64,000 nt of DNA from Moorena producens 3L (GTDB lineage Bacteria; Cyanobacteriota; Cyanobacteriia; Cyanobacteriales; Coleofasciculaceae): positions 261,849 through 325,848 of the forward strand of contig NZ_GL890970.1 in the NCBI RefSeq assembly GCF_000211815.1, read 5' to 3'. This document shows, in pieces, positions 9,630 to 18,620 of the stretch. Position numbers and translations under genes: made by a program. A model generated the notes under the pieces. The model searched no databases. It was not told the origin of the DNA and was given only the letters and a program-made list of their open reading frames with translations. The first letter of the stretch is position 1. Each line of letters opens with the position of its first letter.

Positions 9630-11432
9630 ATGACTCTCCCAATTCGCAACGTTGCTATTATCGCTCACGTCGATCACGGCAAAACTACCCTAGTTGACGC
9701 TCTACTCAAACAATCCGGTATCTTCCGCGAAGGGGAAGACATTCCAGACTGCGTGATGGACTCCAACGATTTAGAGCGGGAGCGGGGTATTACTATTCTT
9801 TCTAAGAATACCGCCGTTCGGTACAAAGACATCCTAATTAATATTGTTGATACTCCCGGTCACGCTGACTTTGGTGGAGAAGTAGAGCGGGTATTGGGTA
9901 TGGTGGATGGCTGCATCCTAATTGTGGATGCGAATGAAGGACCAATGCCTCAAACCCGATTTGTCCTGAAAAAAGCTCTGGAAAAAGGACTGCGCCCGAT
10001 TGTAGTGGTCAATAAAATTGACCGACCCCAAGCCGACCCTTATGGTGCCATCGACAAAGTCCTGGATCTGTTCCTAGAATTAGGAGCAGACGATGACCAG
10101 TGTGAGTTTCCCTACCTATTTGCCTCCGGTCTACAAGGCTACGCCAAAGAAGATTTGGATGCAGAAGCGGTAGATATGCAGGCACTGTTTGAAGCAATTT
10201 TGCATCATGTTCCGCCACCAGTAGGAGACCCTGCTAAGCCCCTACAACTACAAGTCACCACCTTGGACTATTCTGAGTACCTAGGTCGGATTGTGATTGG
10301 CAGAATTCACAACGGAACCATTAAGGCCAGTCAACAAGCTGCTTTAGTTAAGGATACTGGGGACATAGTTCAGGCAAAAGTTACCAAGTTGATGGGATTT
10401 GAAGGACTCAAGCGAGTTGACCTAAAAGAAGCATCAGCTGGTTATATCGTGGCAGTAGCTGGGTTTGCTGATGCCAATATTGGTGAAACCATTACTTGTC
10501 CCAATGAACCCCAAGCCTTACCCCTAATTAAGGTAGATGAGCCTACCTTGCAAATGACCTTCTGCGTGAATGATTCGCCCTTTGCCGGTAAGGAAGGGGA
10601 CTTTGTAACGTCGCGACAATTACGCGATCGCTTATTCCGAGAATTAGAAACAAACGTAGCACTACGGGTAGAACCCACTGACTCCCCCGATAAATTCCTA
10701 GTATCTGGTCGTGGAGAGCTACACCTGGGTATTCTGATCGAAACCATGCGTCGCCAAGGATATGAGTTCCAAGTTTCCCAACCCCAAGTGATCTACCGGG
10801 AAGTCAATGGTCAACCTTGTGAACCCTTTGAATATCTAGTGCTAGATGTACCAGAAGAAGCGGTTGGTAGCTGTATCGAGCGTTTGGGACAGCGCAAAGG
10901 GGAAATGCAAGATATGCAAGTAGGTGCCAATGGTCGCACCCAAATCGATTTTGTGATTCCTGCCCGTGGCTTAGTCGGTTTCCGGGGGGACTTCCTTCGC
11001 CTGACCAAAGGTGAAGGTATCATGAATCATAGCTTCCTAGAATATCGTCCCATGACTGGGGAATTAGAGACTCGCCGCAATGGAGTAATTGTAGCCTTTG
11101 AAGAAGGGATGGCTACCTTCTATGCCCTTAAAAATGGAGAAGACCGTGGTGTATTCTTTATTAAACCAGGCACCAAGGTTTACAAAAACATGATTATTGG
11201 GGAACACAATCGTCCTCAGGATTTAGATCTAAATGTCTGTAAAACTAAGCAGTTAACTAACCATCGTTCCGCGACTGGGGATGAATTAGTGCAGTTACAA
11301 GCCCCAGTGGAGATGAGTTTGGAACGGGCTTTGGAGTATATTGGACCCGATGAACTGGTAGAGATTACACCTCAGTCAGTTCGTTTGCGGAAGCTGTCTA
11401 AGAAGAAGTTGGCGAAGCAAGGTAAAAGGTAA
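9630..11432 (+). CDS. typA: translational GTPase TypA/BipA
   Basis: 600 residues, the normal length. G1 AHVDHGKTT is at 12-20, the switch region ERERGIT near 49-55, G3 DTPGH at 74-78 and G4 NKID at 128-131. After the G domain come the EF-G-like domain II, domains III and V, and the BipA-specific C-terminal domain (FYALKNGEDRG, KPGTKVYKNMIIGEHNR). TypA binds ribosomes and helps large-subunit assembly and stress or cold adaptation; this is family knowledge. The gene is intact and solo, with repeats on both sides. The identification is secure. Confidence 0.97.
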   Translation: MTLPIRNVAIIAHVDHGKTTLVDALLKQSGIFREGEDIPDCVMDSNDLERERGITILSKNTAVRYKDILINIVDTPGHADFGGEVERVLGMVDGCILIVDANEGPMPQTRFVLKKALEKGLRPIVVVNKIDRPQADPYGAIDKVLDLFLELGADDDQCEFPYLFASGLQGYAKEDLDAEAVDMQALFEAILHHVPPPVGDPAKPLQLQVTTLDYSEYLGRIVIGRIHNGTIKASQQAALVKDTGDIVQAKVTKLMGFEGLKRVDLKEASAGYIVAVAGFADANIGETITCPNEPQALPLIKVDEPTLQMTFCVNDSPFAGKEGDFVTSRQLRDRLFRELETNVALRVEPTDSPDKFLVSGRGELHLGILIETMRRQGYEFQVSQPQVIYREVNGQPCEPFEYLVLDVPEEAVGSCIERLGQRKGEMQDMQVGANGRTQIDFVIPARGLVGFRGDFLRLTKGEGIMNHSFLEYRPMTGELETRRNGVIVAFEEGMATFYALKNGEDRGVFFIKPGTKVYKNMIIGEHNRPQDLDLNVCKTKQLTNHRSATGDELVQLQAPVEMSLERALEYIGPDELVEITPQSVRLRKLSKKKLAKQGKR

Positions 11433-11739
11433 GAATTAAGAATGTAGAATTAAGAATGTAGAATGTAGAATTGGGAATTAAGAATGTAGAATTGGGAATT
11501 AAGAATGTAGAATTGGGAATTAAGAATGTAGAATTGGGAATTTAGAATTTAGAATTTAGAATTGGGAATTCACCATTCTGCCTTCTGCCTTCTGCCTTCT
11601 GCCTTCTGCCTTCTGCCTTCTGCATTCTTCATTCTGCATTCTGCATTCTTCATTCTTCATTCTTCATTCTAAATTCTGCATTCTAAATGCTACATTCTAA
11701 ATTCTTCATTCTTAATTCTAAATTCTGACAGACAACCTC
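11433..11739. repeat. tandem repeats between typA and pilT
   Basis: The first half is an array of variants of GAATTAAGAATGTA and GAATTGGGAATTA. The second half is CTTCTGC heptamers followed by CATTCTTCATTCTG-type units. The two halves are roughly inverted complements, so this stretch could fold into a long imperfect hairpin between the two convergent genes. Confidence 0.7.
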
Positions 11740-12951
11740 CTAACCTTCATTCATCCAATCACGAGCCGAGGCGGAAGCATCTATACCACCAGTGCGCATC
11801 TGGCGTATCAAAGCCTGGGGATCAGGAGACACTTTAAGGGCTTCGGTGGGTGTGATTTTTTCATCAATTAGGTAGTTGTAGAGAGCCTGATTCATCACTT
11901 GCATCCCTTCAATGGTTTCAGTTTCCATCAGTCGGAACACATCCACATCTTCTCCCTTAAGCAGGTAATCCTGTACAGTTGGGGTATTGATTAAAATGTC
12001 ATGAACCGCAATCCGACCCTTATCGATGGTTGGTACTAAGAGTTGGGCAATAACTGCCAACAGGGACTCAGCAATCTGGATGCGGATCGCTGACTGTTCA
12101 TCAGGATTGTAGAGATTCAACAGACGGTTAATACTGCTGATGGCATTGCGAGTGTGTAGAGTACCCAAGACCAGATGACCGGTTTGGGCAGCTTGCAGGG
12201 CAGTATCAACTGTGATGCGATCGCGCATTTCCCCAATTAGAATTATATCGGGATCCTCCCGTAACACAGACCGCAGAGCGTGGTGAAACTCATGGGTGTG
12301 CAATCCCACTTCTCGCTGACTAATCAGGCACTTTCGGGAGCGGTGGACATATTCAACCGGGTCTTCAATCGTAACAATATGTTTGTACTCTGTTTCATTG
12401 AGATGGCGAATCATAGCCGCAAGAGTGGTTGATTTACCTGATCCTGTCGGACCGGTAATTAAAATAATTCCCTGACCCCTGCTAACTATTTTTTTGAAAA
12501 CTTGCGGTAGAGTTAAATCATCGATTGAAGGAACATCAAGGCTGATTAATCGCAGCACAATGGCTCCGCCGTTTAGGGAGTCAAAACAATTCACCCGACA
12601 GCGCACTAAGCCAGGGTAAAAAATAGCAGTATCCAGTTCTTTGGCTTCAGCAAACTGCTTCCTCTGAGCCGGAGTGAGAATCTCATTGAGGTATGCCTCA
12701 AAGACTTCCACTGTGACCTTGGTATGACGTTTAGCCACATACATCTTGCCCCGAATCCTAAATCTGGGGACCTGTCCCACTCGAATATGAATGTCAGAAG
12801 CTTTGTGACCATGAGCCTCTGCGACGATTTGCTCGATAGAAGGGGAATGACTAAGGTTCTGGTTAAGTTCTACTACTGGTTTAAGTGGTGATGGGAAAGT
12901 TTGAGGCTCTTGATCAATTTGCACTCCTACACCAGAATTCGTGTTCTTCAT
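11740..12951 (-). CDS. type IV pilus retraction ATPase family protein (PilT-like)
   Basis: 403 residues. Residues 38-140 are the N-terminal PAS-like domain (SDIHIRVGQVPRFRIRGKM). Walker A GPTGSGKST is at 167-175. Asp-box and Walker B follow (DPDIILIGEMRD, about 240-251), then the His-box LGTLHTRNA. PilT hexamers power pilus retraction for twitching and phototactic motility and DNA uptake. Cyanobacteria often have two or more pilT paralogues. The 35-residue N-terminal extension and the drifted C-terminus hint at the secondary paralogue (pilT2 type), but I cannot decide without alignment, so no symbol is given. Convergent with typA. Confidence 0.9.
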   Translation of the reverse strand: MKNTNSGVGVQIDQEPQTFPSPLKPVVELNQNLSHSPSIEQIVAEAHGHKASDIHIRVGQVPRFRIRGKMYVAKRHTKVTVEVFEAYLNEILTPAQRKQFAEAKELDTAIFYPGLVRCRVNCFDSLNGGAIVLRLISLDVPSIDDLTLPQVFKKIVSRGQGIILITGPTGSGKSTTLAAMIRHLNETEYKHIVTIEDPVEYVHRSRKCLISQREVGLHTHEFHHALRSVLREDPDIILIGEMRDRITVDTALQAAQTGHLVLGTLHTRNAISSINRLLNLYNPDEQSAIRIQIAESLLAVIAQLLVPTIDKGRIAVHDILINTPTVQDYLLKGEDVDVFRLMETETIEGMQVMNQALYNYLIDEKITPTEALKVSPDPQALIRQMRTGGIDASASARDWMNEG

Positions 12952-13200
12952 AATATGATGTACCTAGGGATACCCTTGCTGGACTGATCGGGTCGGGGCG
13001 TTGATGTTTGCTGATCTTCTTGTTGGCAGTTAATTTCGGTTGCTTGTGATCCAACCAAAGAACAACCCTAGAGAAATTTTACTTTATATAAAAAGTTTTC
13101 ACACTAATCCAGCTAGGTTTTTGATATTGCTGTCAGACATCACCTAGATCTGATCTAATTAAATTTTATAATATATAGCCTTAGGTAGCAGAACTTAAGC

Positions 13201-13482
13201 GTAAGTATTCAGCTATCAGCGGTCAGCCGTGAGCTTTTAGCTCACGCTAAGCGAACAGCGGTCAGCTGACGTAACTCAGATTAAAGCAATGCTTACCTGT
13301 TGTCTTGATGCCAAGCGTGAGTGGGGTAAACCCCCGCAGGTCGGTAATGGTGCGTTTACAGTCGTCGAATTAAATTCGCCACGGGTCGCACCTCTGCATA
13401 GCTGATTCAATAGCACCATCTGTAGCACCATCTGTAGCGCATTAGCTGATAGCTAGCTGATAGCTGACGGCTAAATGCTTAC
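13201..13482. repeat. MITE-like repeat (GTAAGTATTCAGC ... GCTAAATGCTTAC)
   Basis: About 282 bp with imperfect terminal inverted repeats matching the family defined at 55-57 kb. Inside are heptamer-like TCAGC units and a palindromic cassette (GTCGAATTAAATTCG, GGGTCGCACC) that recurs at 17480 and 60250. No target-site duplication is evident. It lies in the 765-bp gap between the divergently facing pilT promoter and the 3' end of the GntR gene; the rest of that gap (12952-13200, 13483-13716) is AT-rich with no gene seen. Confidence 0.6.
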
Positions 13483-13716
13483 GGCAGAAGGTAGAAGGCA
13501 GAAGGGACGAGAGTTGGAGCTAGTTTTTAAAAAGTCCAGTGATTTTACGAATAATTAATTGCTTTAGTTAAGTTAAAGGAGTTAATTTAAACTAGCTAAT
13601 TGAGCTGATGGAGTTAATGTTATAAAACGGTTTACTGGACAATATATTTTGATTTTGATATTTTTAGCGGTATAATCCATAATATCCCATAGCTTTAATC
13701 CCATCAAACCTTTAAG

Positions 13717-14703
13717 TTAACCCAAACCCAGTTCCCGTTTGAGCAGATTAATCGATTTGCTACCAATATAGTTTTCACAACGGATCACCTTGGGTGGTCG
13801 AATAATATCTTCACGAGCGGCTAATATGGCATCTTTAACACTTTGATAACTTGCCTGATCGCTAATAATTATCTGGGAACTGCGAACCAGAGCTTTTAGT
13901 TTGTAGTTGTCCTTGATCTGAGCCGTCATCACTAACAACTCATCTCCCCGTAGACTATGGATAATAATTTCTACTATTTTTAAAATCCCAGAACTGATGC
14001 TAACCACTCCTAAACGGCTACCTTTGGAGAGATTCTTAATTAGCTTAAGTTCTGGCTCATAGTCATAAATATCAACAGGGATGACACGGACAGATTTAGG
14101 GGCAACAATCGCTTCTGCTTTACCGATAAAATAGCGACTAGTAACTACTGTAGCCGAGTGAGTTTGATCCAAAGCTTCTGAGAGTTCTTCCATTGGCACC
14201 AACTGCACCGGGATTCCCAAGGATTGTTCTAACTCCTGCACCATCAATTCTCCAGCACCAAGATCTCGTGACTCTACTGTCACCAGTACCCTAGCGCTAC
14301 ACCGTAACCGCCAGTCAATCTCCGACAAAAATAGTTCCCTAGCTTGGTTAAGGGAGCAACCTTGTCCGAGAAGTTGATTGAGGCTATCTTGAACAACCTT
14401 GTAAGCTTCGGGGGAAAACTGGTTAAGAATGCCAACCTGACGTCGATTACCCCCTTCATGACCCTGTGCCTTAACATAAATGCCTGACCCAGCATGGGAC
14501 TCTACTAGTCCTGTTTCTTCTAACTGCCGATATACCTTGCTGATGGTATTGCGGTGCAAACCCGTCTCCATGGCTAGCTGACGAGTACTGGGCAGTTTAT
14601 GACCTGGGGAATATTGTCGGGATGCGATCGCAAACTGAATTTGGTCAAATAGCTGCTTCGAGGCAGGTATTTCACTATCTTGTTGAATATGATACTGAAC
14701 CAT
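13717..14703 (-). CDS. GntR-family transcriptional regulator
   Basis: 328 residues. Residues 10-78 form a GntR winged helix-turn-helix (SKQLFDQIQFAIASRQYSPG, LPSTRQLAMETGLHRNTISK, LVESHAGSGIYV). The remaining 250 residues are not the aminotransferase domain of MocR proteins. They look like a Rossmann-type regulatory domain (VLVTVESRDLGAGELM, LVPMEELSEAL, VVTSRYFIGKAEAIV). Such proteins usually sense a small metabolite and repress a nearby promoter. The ligand and targets are unknown; the nearest downstream gene on the same strand is pilT. An ATG at 14703 begins just after AT-rich DNA. Confidence 0.85.
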   Translation of the reverse strand: MVQYHIQQDSEIPASKQLFDQIQFAIASRQYSPGHKLPSTRQLAMETGLHRNTISKVYRQLEETGLVESHAGSGIYVKAQGHEGGNRRQVGILNQFSPEAYKVVQDSLNQLLGQGCSLNQARELFLSEIDWRLRCSARVLVTVESRDLGAGELMVQELEQSLGIPVQLVPMEELSEALDQTHSATVVTSRYFIGKAEAIVAPKSVRVIPVDIYDYEPELKLIKNLSKGSRLGVVSISSGILKIVEIIIHSLRGDELLVMTAQIKDNYKLKALVRSSQIIISDQASYQSVKDAILAAREDIIRPPKVIRCENYIGSKSINLLKRELGLG

Positions 14704-15650
14704 TACAGAGTCTCCAAAATCCCCTGTTTATCACTATTATATGGTAAATTTTAGATTTTAAACTTTTCGGTCAAATTTTGCTATCCACTTCAGCTATAAT
14801 GTAAGCATTCAGCTATCAGCCAAAGGTCAGCGGTCAGCGGTCAGCCGTCAGCTTAAAATAAACTTCATTTGGAATAATTTAATAGTTCGAGATTTGAAGC
14901 AATTCAAAGTCTCGGTAGTAAGCATTCAGCCGTCAGCTGATAGCTGATAGCACCATCTGTAGCAACTCAATTAGAGCATTAGCTGATAGCTGATATAGCT
15001 GTTTTTAATCTAGTCAGGTACAAGTTTTTGGGTTTTAGGGAGCAGGGACTGAGGCCGTAGGCCACGCGGGGCGCGTTCGGAGCAGGGACTGAGGCCGTAG
15101 GCCACGCGGGGCGCGTTCGGAGCAGGGAAGAGGGAAGAGGGAAGAGGAACCCACCCCTAACCCCTCCCAGGAGGGGAAGAGGGAAGAGGTAAAAAAATAA
15201 AATATGTGTACCTCATGAGGATAAAAAGCGCTATAGCTGATAGCACCATCTGTAGCACCATCTGTAGCCCATAAGCTGATAGCTGATAGCTGATAGCTGA
15301 TAGCTGATAGCTGATAGCTGATAGCTGATAGCTGATAGCTGATAGCTGATAGCTGATAGCTGAAAAAAAATCAGCCAATTATAACGGATTTAGCTCCCAA
15401 ATAATTAAATCAATAAAAATCAATAAAAATCAATAAAAATTAATAGATGGTAAAGTAATAATCTGGACTATCCTGAACTCTCCAATTAAGTAAACTAGTT
15501 AATAAACTTATTATTTATTTATTAAATACAGGTATAATTTAGAGTTAAGCTACTGCTGTAGAATTGGCGCTGAATTCAGAAAGCCAAGAAAACCTTTAGC
15601 TTAGCATCTATAACTGCCAAGCAAGAGCTTCACATCCTTCCAAATCGATT
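14704..15650. repeat. long repeat-rich intergenic region
   Basis: No gene is seen. From 14801 a MITE-like left end (GTAAGCATTCAGC) leads into GGTCAGC heptamers. The family core AATCTCGAACTATTAAATT is present in reverse near 14876-14895, and another GTAAGCATTCAGC lies near 14920. A 40-bp unit is duplicated in tandem at 15041-15080 and 15081-15120. A near-perfect array of the 7-base unit GATAGCT covers about 15275-15362. The AT-rich 15380-15640 presumably holds the dienelactone hydrolase promoter. Confidence 0.7.
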
Positions 15651-16394
15651 ATGACACATAGGGAAATTCGTAGCATTACCGTCAAGGTGGTCAATGGTGA
15701 TCTAGACATAGCAGCTTACCTGGCAATGCCGGTGGCAGAAACACCTCTTCCTGGAATTGTGGTGCTGCAAGAAATTTTTGGGGTGAATGGCCATATCCGG
15801 GATATCACAGAACGATTTGCGAAAGAAGGCTATGTTGCGATCGCTCCCGCACTCTATCAACGCCTTGCTCCAGGCTTTGAGACAGGTTACACCATTGAAG
15901 ACATTAACATTGGCAAGGAATACAAGGAACAAACCAGAGCAGCGGAACTCCTGGGAGACATCCAAGGGGCCATCGGTTACCTGAGGAGTCAAACCCCTGT
16001 GCAAGATAACCCCATCGGCTCTATTGGCTTTTGTTTCGGGGGTCATGTTGCCTATCTGGCTGCTACCTTACCCGATATTAAAGCTACTGCTTCGTTCTAT
16101 GGTGCTGGGATTACTACCATGACTCCTGGCGGTGGTGAACCAACGATTACTCGCACACCAGAGATTAACGGTACACTCTATGGTTTCTTTGGGATGGAAG
16201 ATGCTAGCATTCCAGCAGAAGAGGTTGATCAGATTGAGGCTGCTCTTGAGAAAAATAAAATTAATTATCGTGTCTTTCGTTACGATGGAGCAGACCACGG
16301 ATTTTTCTGTGACCAACGGGCTAGCTACAATGAAAAAGCAGCTACTGATGCTTGGCAAAACGTTTTGCAGCTGTTTAGGGAAAAACTTGACTAA
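15651..16394 (+). CDS. dienelactone hydrolase family protein
   Basis: 247 residues, typical length. An alpha/beta-hydrolase fold with the DLH nucleophile elbow GFCFGG near residues 124-129 (Cys nucleophile). The family's Asp and His follow in DGADHGFFCDQ near 208-218. PGIVVLQEIFGVN near 30-42 carries the conserved Glu that gates the Cys. Family members hydrolyse dienelactones and related lactones or esters; the cyanobacterial substrate is unknown. Cytoplasmic, with no signal peptide. The S1-domain gene starts 77 bases downstream on the same strand, so co-transcription is possible. Confidence 0.93.
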   Translation: MTHREIRSITVKVVNGDLDIAAYLAMPVAETPLPGIVVLQEIFGVNGHIRDITERFAKEGYVAIAPALYQRLAPGFETGYTIEDINIGKEYKEQTRAAELLGDIQGAIGYLRSQTPVQDNPIGSIGFCFGGHVAYLAATLPDIKATASFYGAGITTMTPGGGEPTITRTPEINGTLYGFFGMEDASIPAEEVDQIEAALEKNKINYRVFRYDGADHGFFCDQRASYNEKAATDAWQNVLQLFREKLD

Positions 16395-16471
16395 ACTGTC
16401 ACCGGCTCCCAACTTTTTAAGCAGCTGCTCCTATATCAGAAATCATTACTGATTTTAAACCGTTAATCATC

Positions 16472-17377
16472 ATGAATTCAAAATCAACCTCTTCGACCAC
16501 CAGCAATTCATCCTTTTCTATGGATGATTTTGCTCAAGCCCTAGAAGAATACGACTATGAGTTTAAACAGGGACAGGTGGTACGTGGCAGAGTACATAAC
16601 TACGAAAGCGATGGTGCTTATGTAGACATCGGTGGTAAGTCCCTGGCTTATCTACCAATTAGTGAAGTTTCCTTAGAATCGGATCTGGATTGGTCGGAAG
16701 TACTGCCCTTGAATGAGGAAATGGATTTCCTGATTATTCGGGAGCAAAATGCTGATGGTCAAGTTACCCTTTCCCGGCGTCAGCTGGAGATTAAGCAAGT
16801 TTGGGATGGGTTAGTTGAACTCCAAGAGAATGGAAAATCATTAGATGTCCGGGTTTCTGGAGTGAATAAAGGTGGTGTCACCGTGGATGTGCGGGGATTG
16901 CGGGGATTCATTCCGCGATCGCACTTGAGTCAGCACGACAATCTAGATTCCTTGATTGGTCAGAAACTAACAGTCAATTTCCTAGAAGCTGATCGCGATC
17001 GCAAGAAGCTAGTGCTTTCTCAGCGGGAAGCTGTGCGTGCTGCTACTTTCTCTGAGCTAGAAGTGGGACAATTAGTGGAAGGTAAAGTAGCTGCGATCAA
17101 GCCCTTTGGTGTGTTTGTGGACTTTAATCAAACCAATGGCTTGCTGCACATTAAGCAAGTAAGCCAAAGTTTCGTTGAAGACCTCTCCAAAGTGTTTGAA
17201 ATCGGTCAAGTGATCCAGGTAATGATTATTAACTTGGATGAAGGCAAAGGTCGTATTTCTATGTCTACCAGGGTTTTAGAAAATTACCCAGGAGAAATGC
17301 TCGAAAAGATGGCAGAGGTAATGGCTAGTGCTCCAGCTCGTGCTGAACGTGCTAGGCAAAAACTATTACAAGCATAA
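16472..17377 (+). CDS. S1-domain RNA-binding protein (short cyanobacterial S1 homologue)
   Basis: 301 residues with three S1 OB-fold repeats: about 32-102 (GQVVRGRVHNYESDGAYVDI), 118-185 (VRVSGVNKGGVTVDVRGLRG) and 198-268 (GQLVEGKVAAIKPFGVFVDF). Cyanobacteria carry short S1 proteins of three or so repeats in place of the six-repeat E. coli S1; this is the size of the rps1b-type paralogue. They bind mRNA leaders and assist initiation; this paralogue could equally be a non-ribosomal RNA binder. Whether it is the ribosomal S1 cannot be decided from sequence alone. Confidence 0.88.
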   Translation: MNSKSTSSTTSNSSFSMDDFAQALEEYDYEFKQGQVVRGRVHNYESDGAYVDIGGKSLAYLPISEVSLESDLDWSEVLPLNEEMDFLIIREQNADGQVTLSRRQLEIKQVWDGLVELQENGKSLDVRVSGVNKGGVTVDVRGLRGFIPRSHLSQHDNLDSLIGQKLTVNFLEADRDRKKLVLSQREAVRAATFSELEVGQLVEGKVAAIKPFGVFVDFNQTNGLLHIKQVSQSFVEDLSKVFEIGQVIQVMIINLDEGKGRISMSTRVLENYPGEMLEKMAEVMASAPARAERARQKLLQA

Positions 17378-17676
17378 GTTAGGTCGTTTGAATCGATCAT
17401 GTTTTTTGTTTCTTGTTGACTGTTGACTGTTATAGCGCTACGCTTAGCGTCAGAAATTAGAAGTCAGAAGTCAAAGGTGCGCTTACAGTCGTCGAATTAA
17501 ATTCGCCACGGGTCGCACCTAAAAGTAAGCGATTACTTAAGTTTCGGAGTTTAGGAATGTCAAACATCTGAATGCGTAGTGCTATAACTGTTGACTGTTG
17601 ACTGTTGACTGTTGACTGTTGACTGTTGACTGTTGACAGTCAACCGTGAACCGTGAACCGTGAACTAAAATACCTG
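17378..17676. repeat. repeat-filled gap with GACTGTT heptamer array
   Basis: Contains a palindromic cassette (GTCGAATTAAATTCG) near 17482-17518 and a 7-base array GACTGTT at about 17586-17638 ending directly before the ROK gene. Its complement, CAACAGT, matches a heptamer class described long ago as STRR in filamentous cyanobacteria (from memory). Confidence 0.7.
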
Positions 17677-18384
17677 ATGAATCAAAACAATAGCCCAATC
17701 CATACCCTTACCGTAGATATTGGTGGCAGTGGCGTTAAGGTGATGGTATTAGATGAATTGGGTAATCCCATCACCCAACGTAGTCGCTTAGAAACACCCC
17801 AACCTCCTAAGCCGGATGCTATCATTCATGCGATCGCATCCCTAGCTCTCGGACAAGGGGATTTTGAACGGGTATCGGTGGGATTTCCTGGAGTGGTTCG
17901 CAATGGGATAACCTATACGGCGGTAAACCTCGATCCTGATTGGCAGGGATTTGATCTGGCTACTACCCTATCTCAACGCTTAGGCAAACCGGTGCGGGTA
18001 GCTAATGATGCCGATGTCCAAGGATTAGGAGCAATTACTGGCAAGGGAGTGGAATTGACGATTACCCTAGGCACAGGGTTTGGTTCTGCTTTATTTGTGG
18101 ATGGCAAGCTGGTGCCAAATCTGGAAATGGGACACCATCCTTTTCGTAAAGGGGAAACCTACGAAGAACAGTTGGGGCGAGCGGCTTTAGAGAAAGACGG
18201 TAAGAAGAAATGGAATAATCGGCTCCAAAAAGCGATCGCATGCCTGGAGCGTTTGTTTAATTATAATTACCTTTACATTGGTGGTGGTGAAGCCAAAAAA
18301 ATTAACTTTGAGCTACCCCCCAATGTAAAAGTAGTGCCCAATGTCGCTGGGTTATTGGGGGGTATTGCTTTGTGGCGGGATTAG
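17677..18384 (+). CDS. ROK-family sugar kinase, polyphosphate-glucokinase-like
   Basis: About 235 residues from the ATG at 17677; a GTG at 17653 is in frame but lies in repeat DNA. The ATP-binding motif DIGGSGVK is at the N-terminus. The sugar-binding and catalytic region is ANDADVQGLGA (catalytic Asp), followed by TLGTGFGSALF and an EMGHHPF stretch. The zinc-binding Cys cluster of many ROK proteins is absent, as in polyphosphate glucokinases. The likely reaction is glucose phosphorylation with polyphosphate or ATP. A heptamer array lies immediately upstream, so the promoter must be in or beyond the repeats. Confidence 0.88.
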   Translation: MNQNNSPIHTLTVDIGGSGVKVMVLDELGNPITQRSRLETPQPPKPDAIIHAIASLALGQGDFERVSVGFPGVVRNGITYTAVNLDPDWQGFDLATTLSQRLGKPVRVANDADVQGLGAITGKGVELTITLGTGFGSALFVDGKLVPNLEMGHHPFRKGETYEEQLGRAALEKDGKKKWNNRLQKAIACLERLFNYNYLYIGGGEAKKINFELPPNVKVVPNVAGLLGGIALWRD

Positions 18385-18410
18385 AAAAAGCCGTGAAATA
18401 CTATAGCGCT

Positions 18411-18620
18411 AAGCTATCAGCTATCAGCTATCAGCTATCAGCTATCAGCTATCAGCATATGCTTATGATGGACTTTTCCCCAGATTTTCAATTCTCATTA
18501 ATCTCGAACTATTAAATTCTATCATTTGCGCATTGCGCACGCTACTTGAGATGCGCACGCTACGCTGGGTTTATTTTAAGCATTAGGCTGACCGCTGACC
18601 GCTGACCGCTGAATGCTTAC
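18411..18620. repeat. MITE-like repeat overlapping a hydrolase 3' end
   Basis: The left end is GCTATCAGC heptamers and the right end is GCTGAATGCTTAC. Inside is the family core AATCTCGAACTATTAAATT at about 18500-18518. The right 38 bp are translated as the C-terminus of the leftward alpha/beta hydrolase. Confidence 0.65.
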
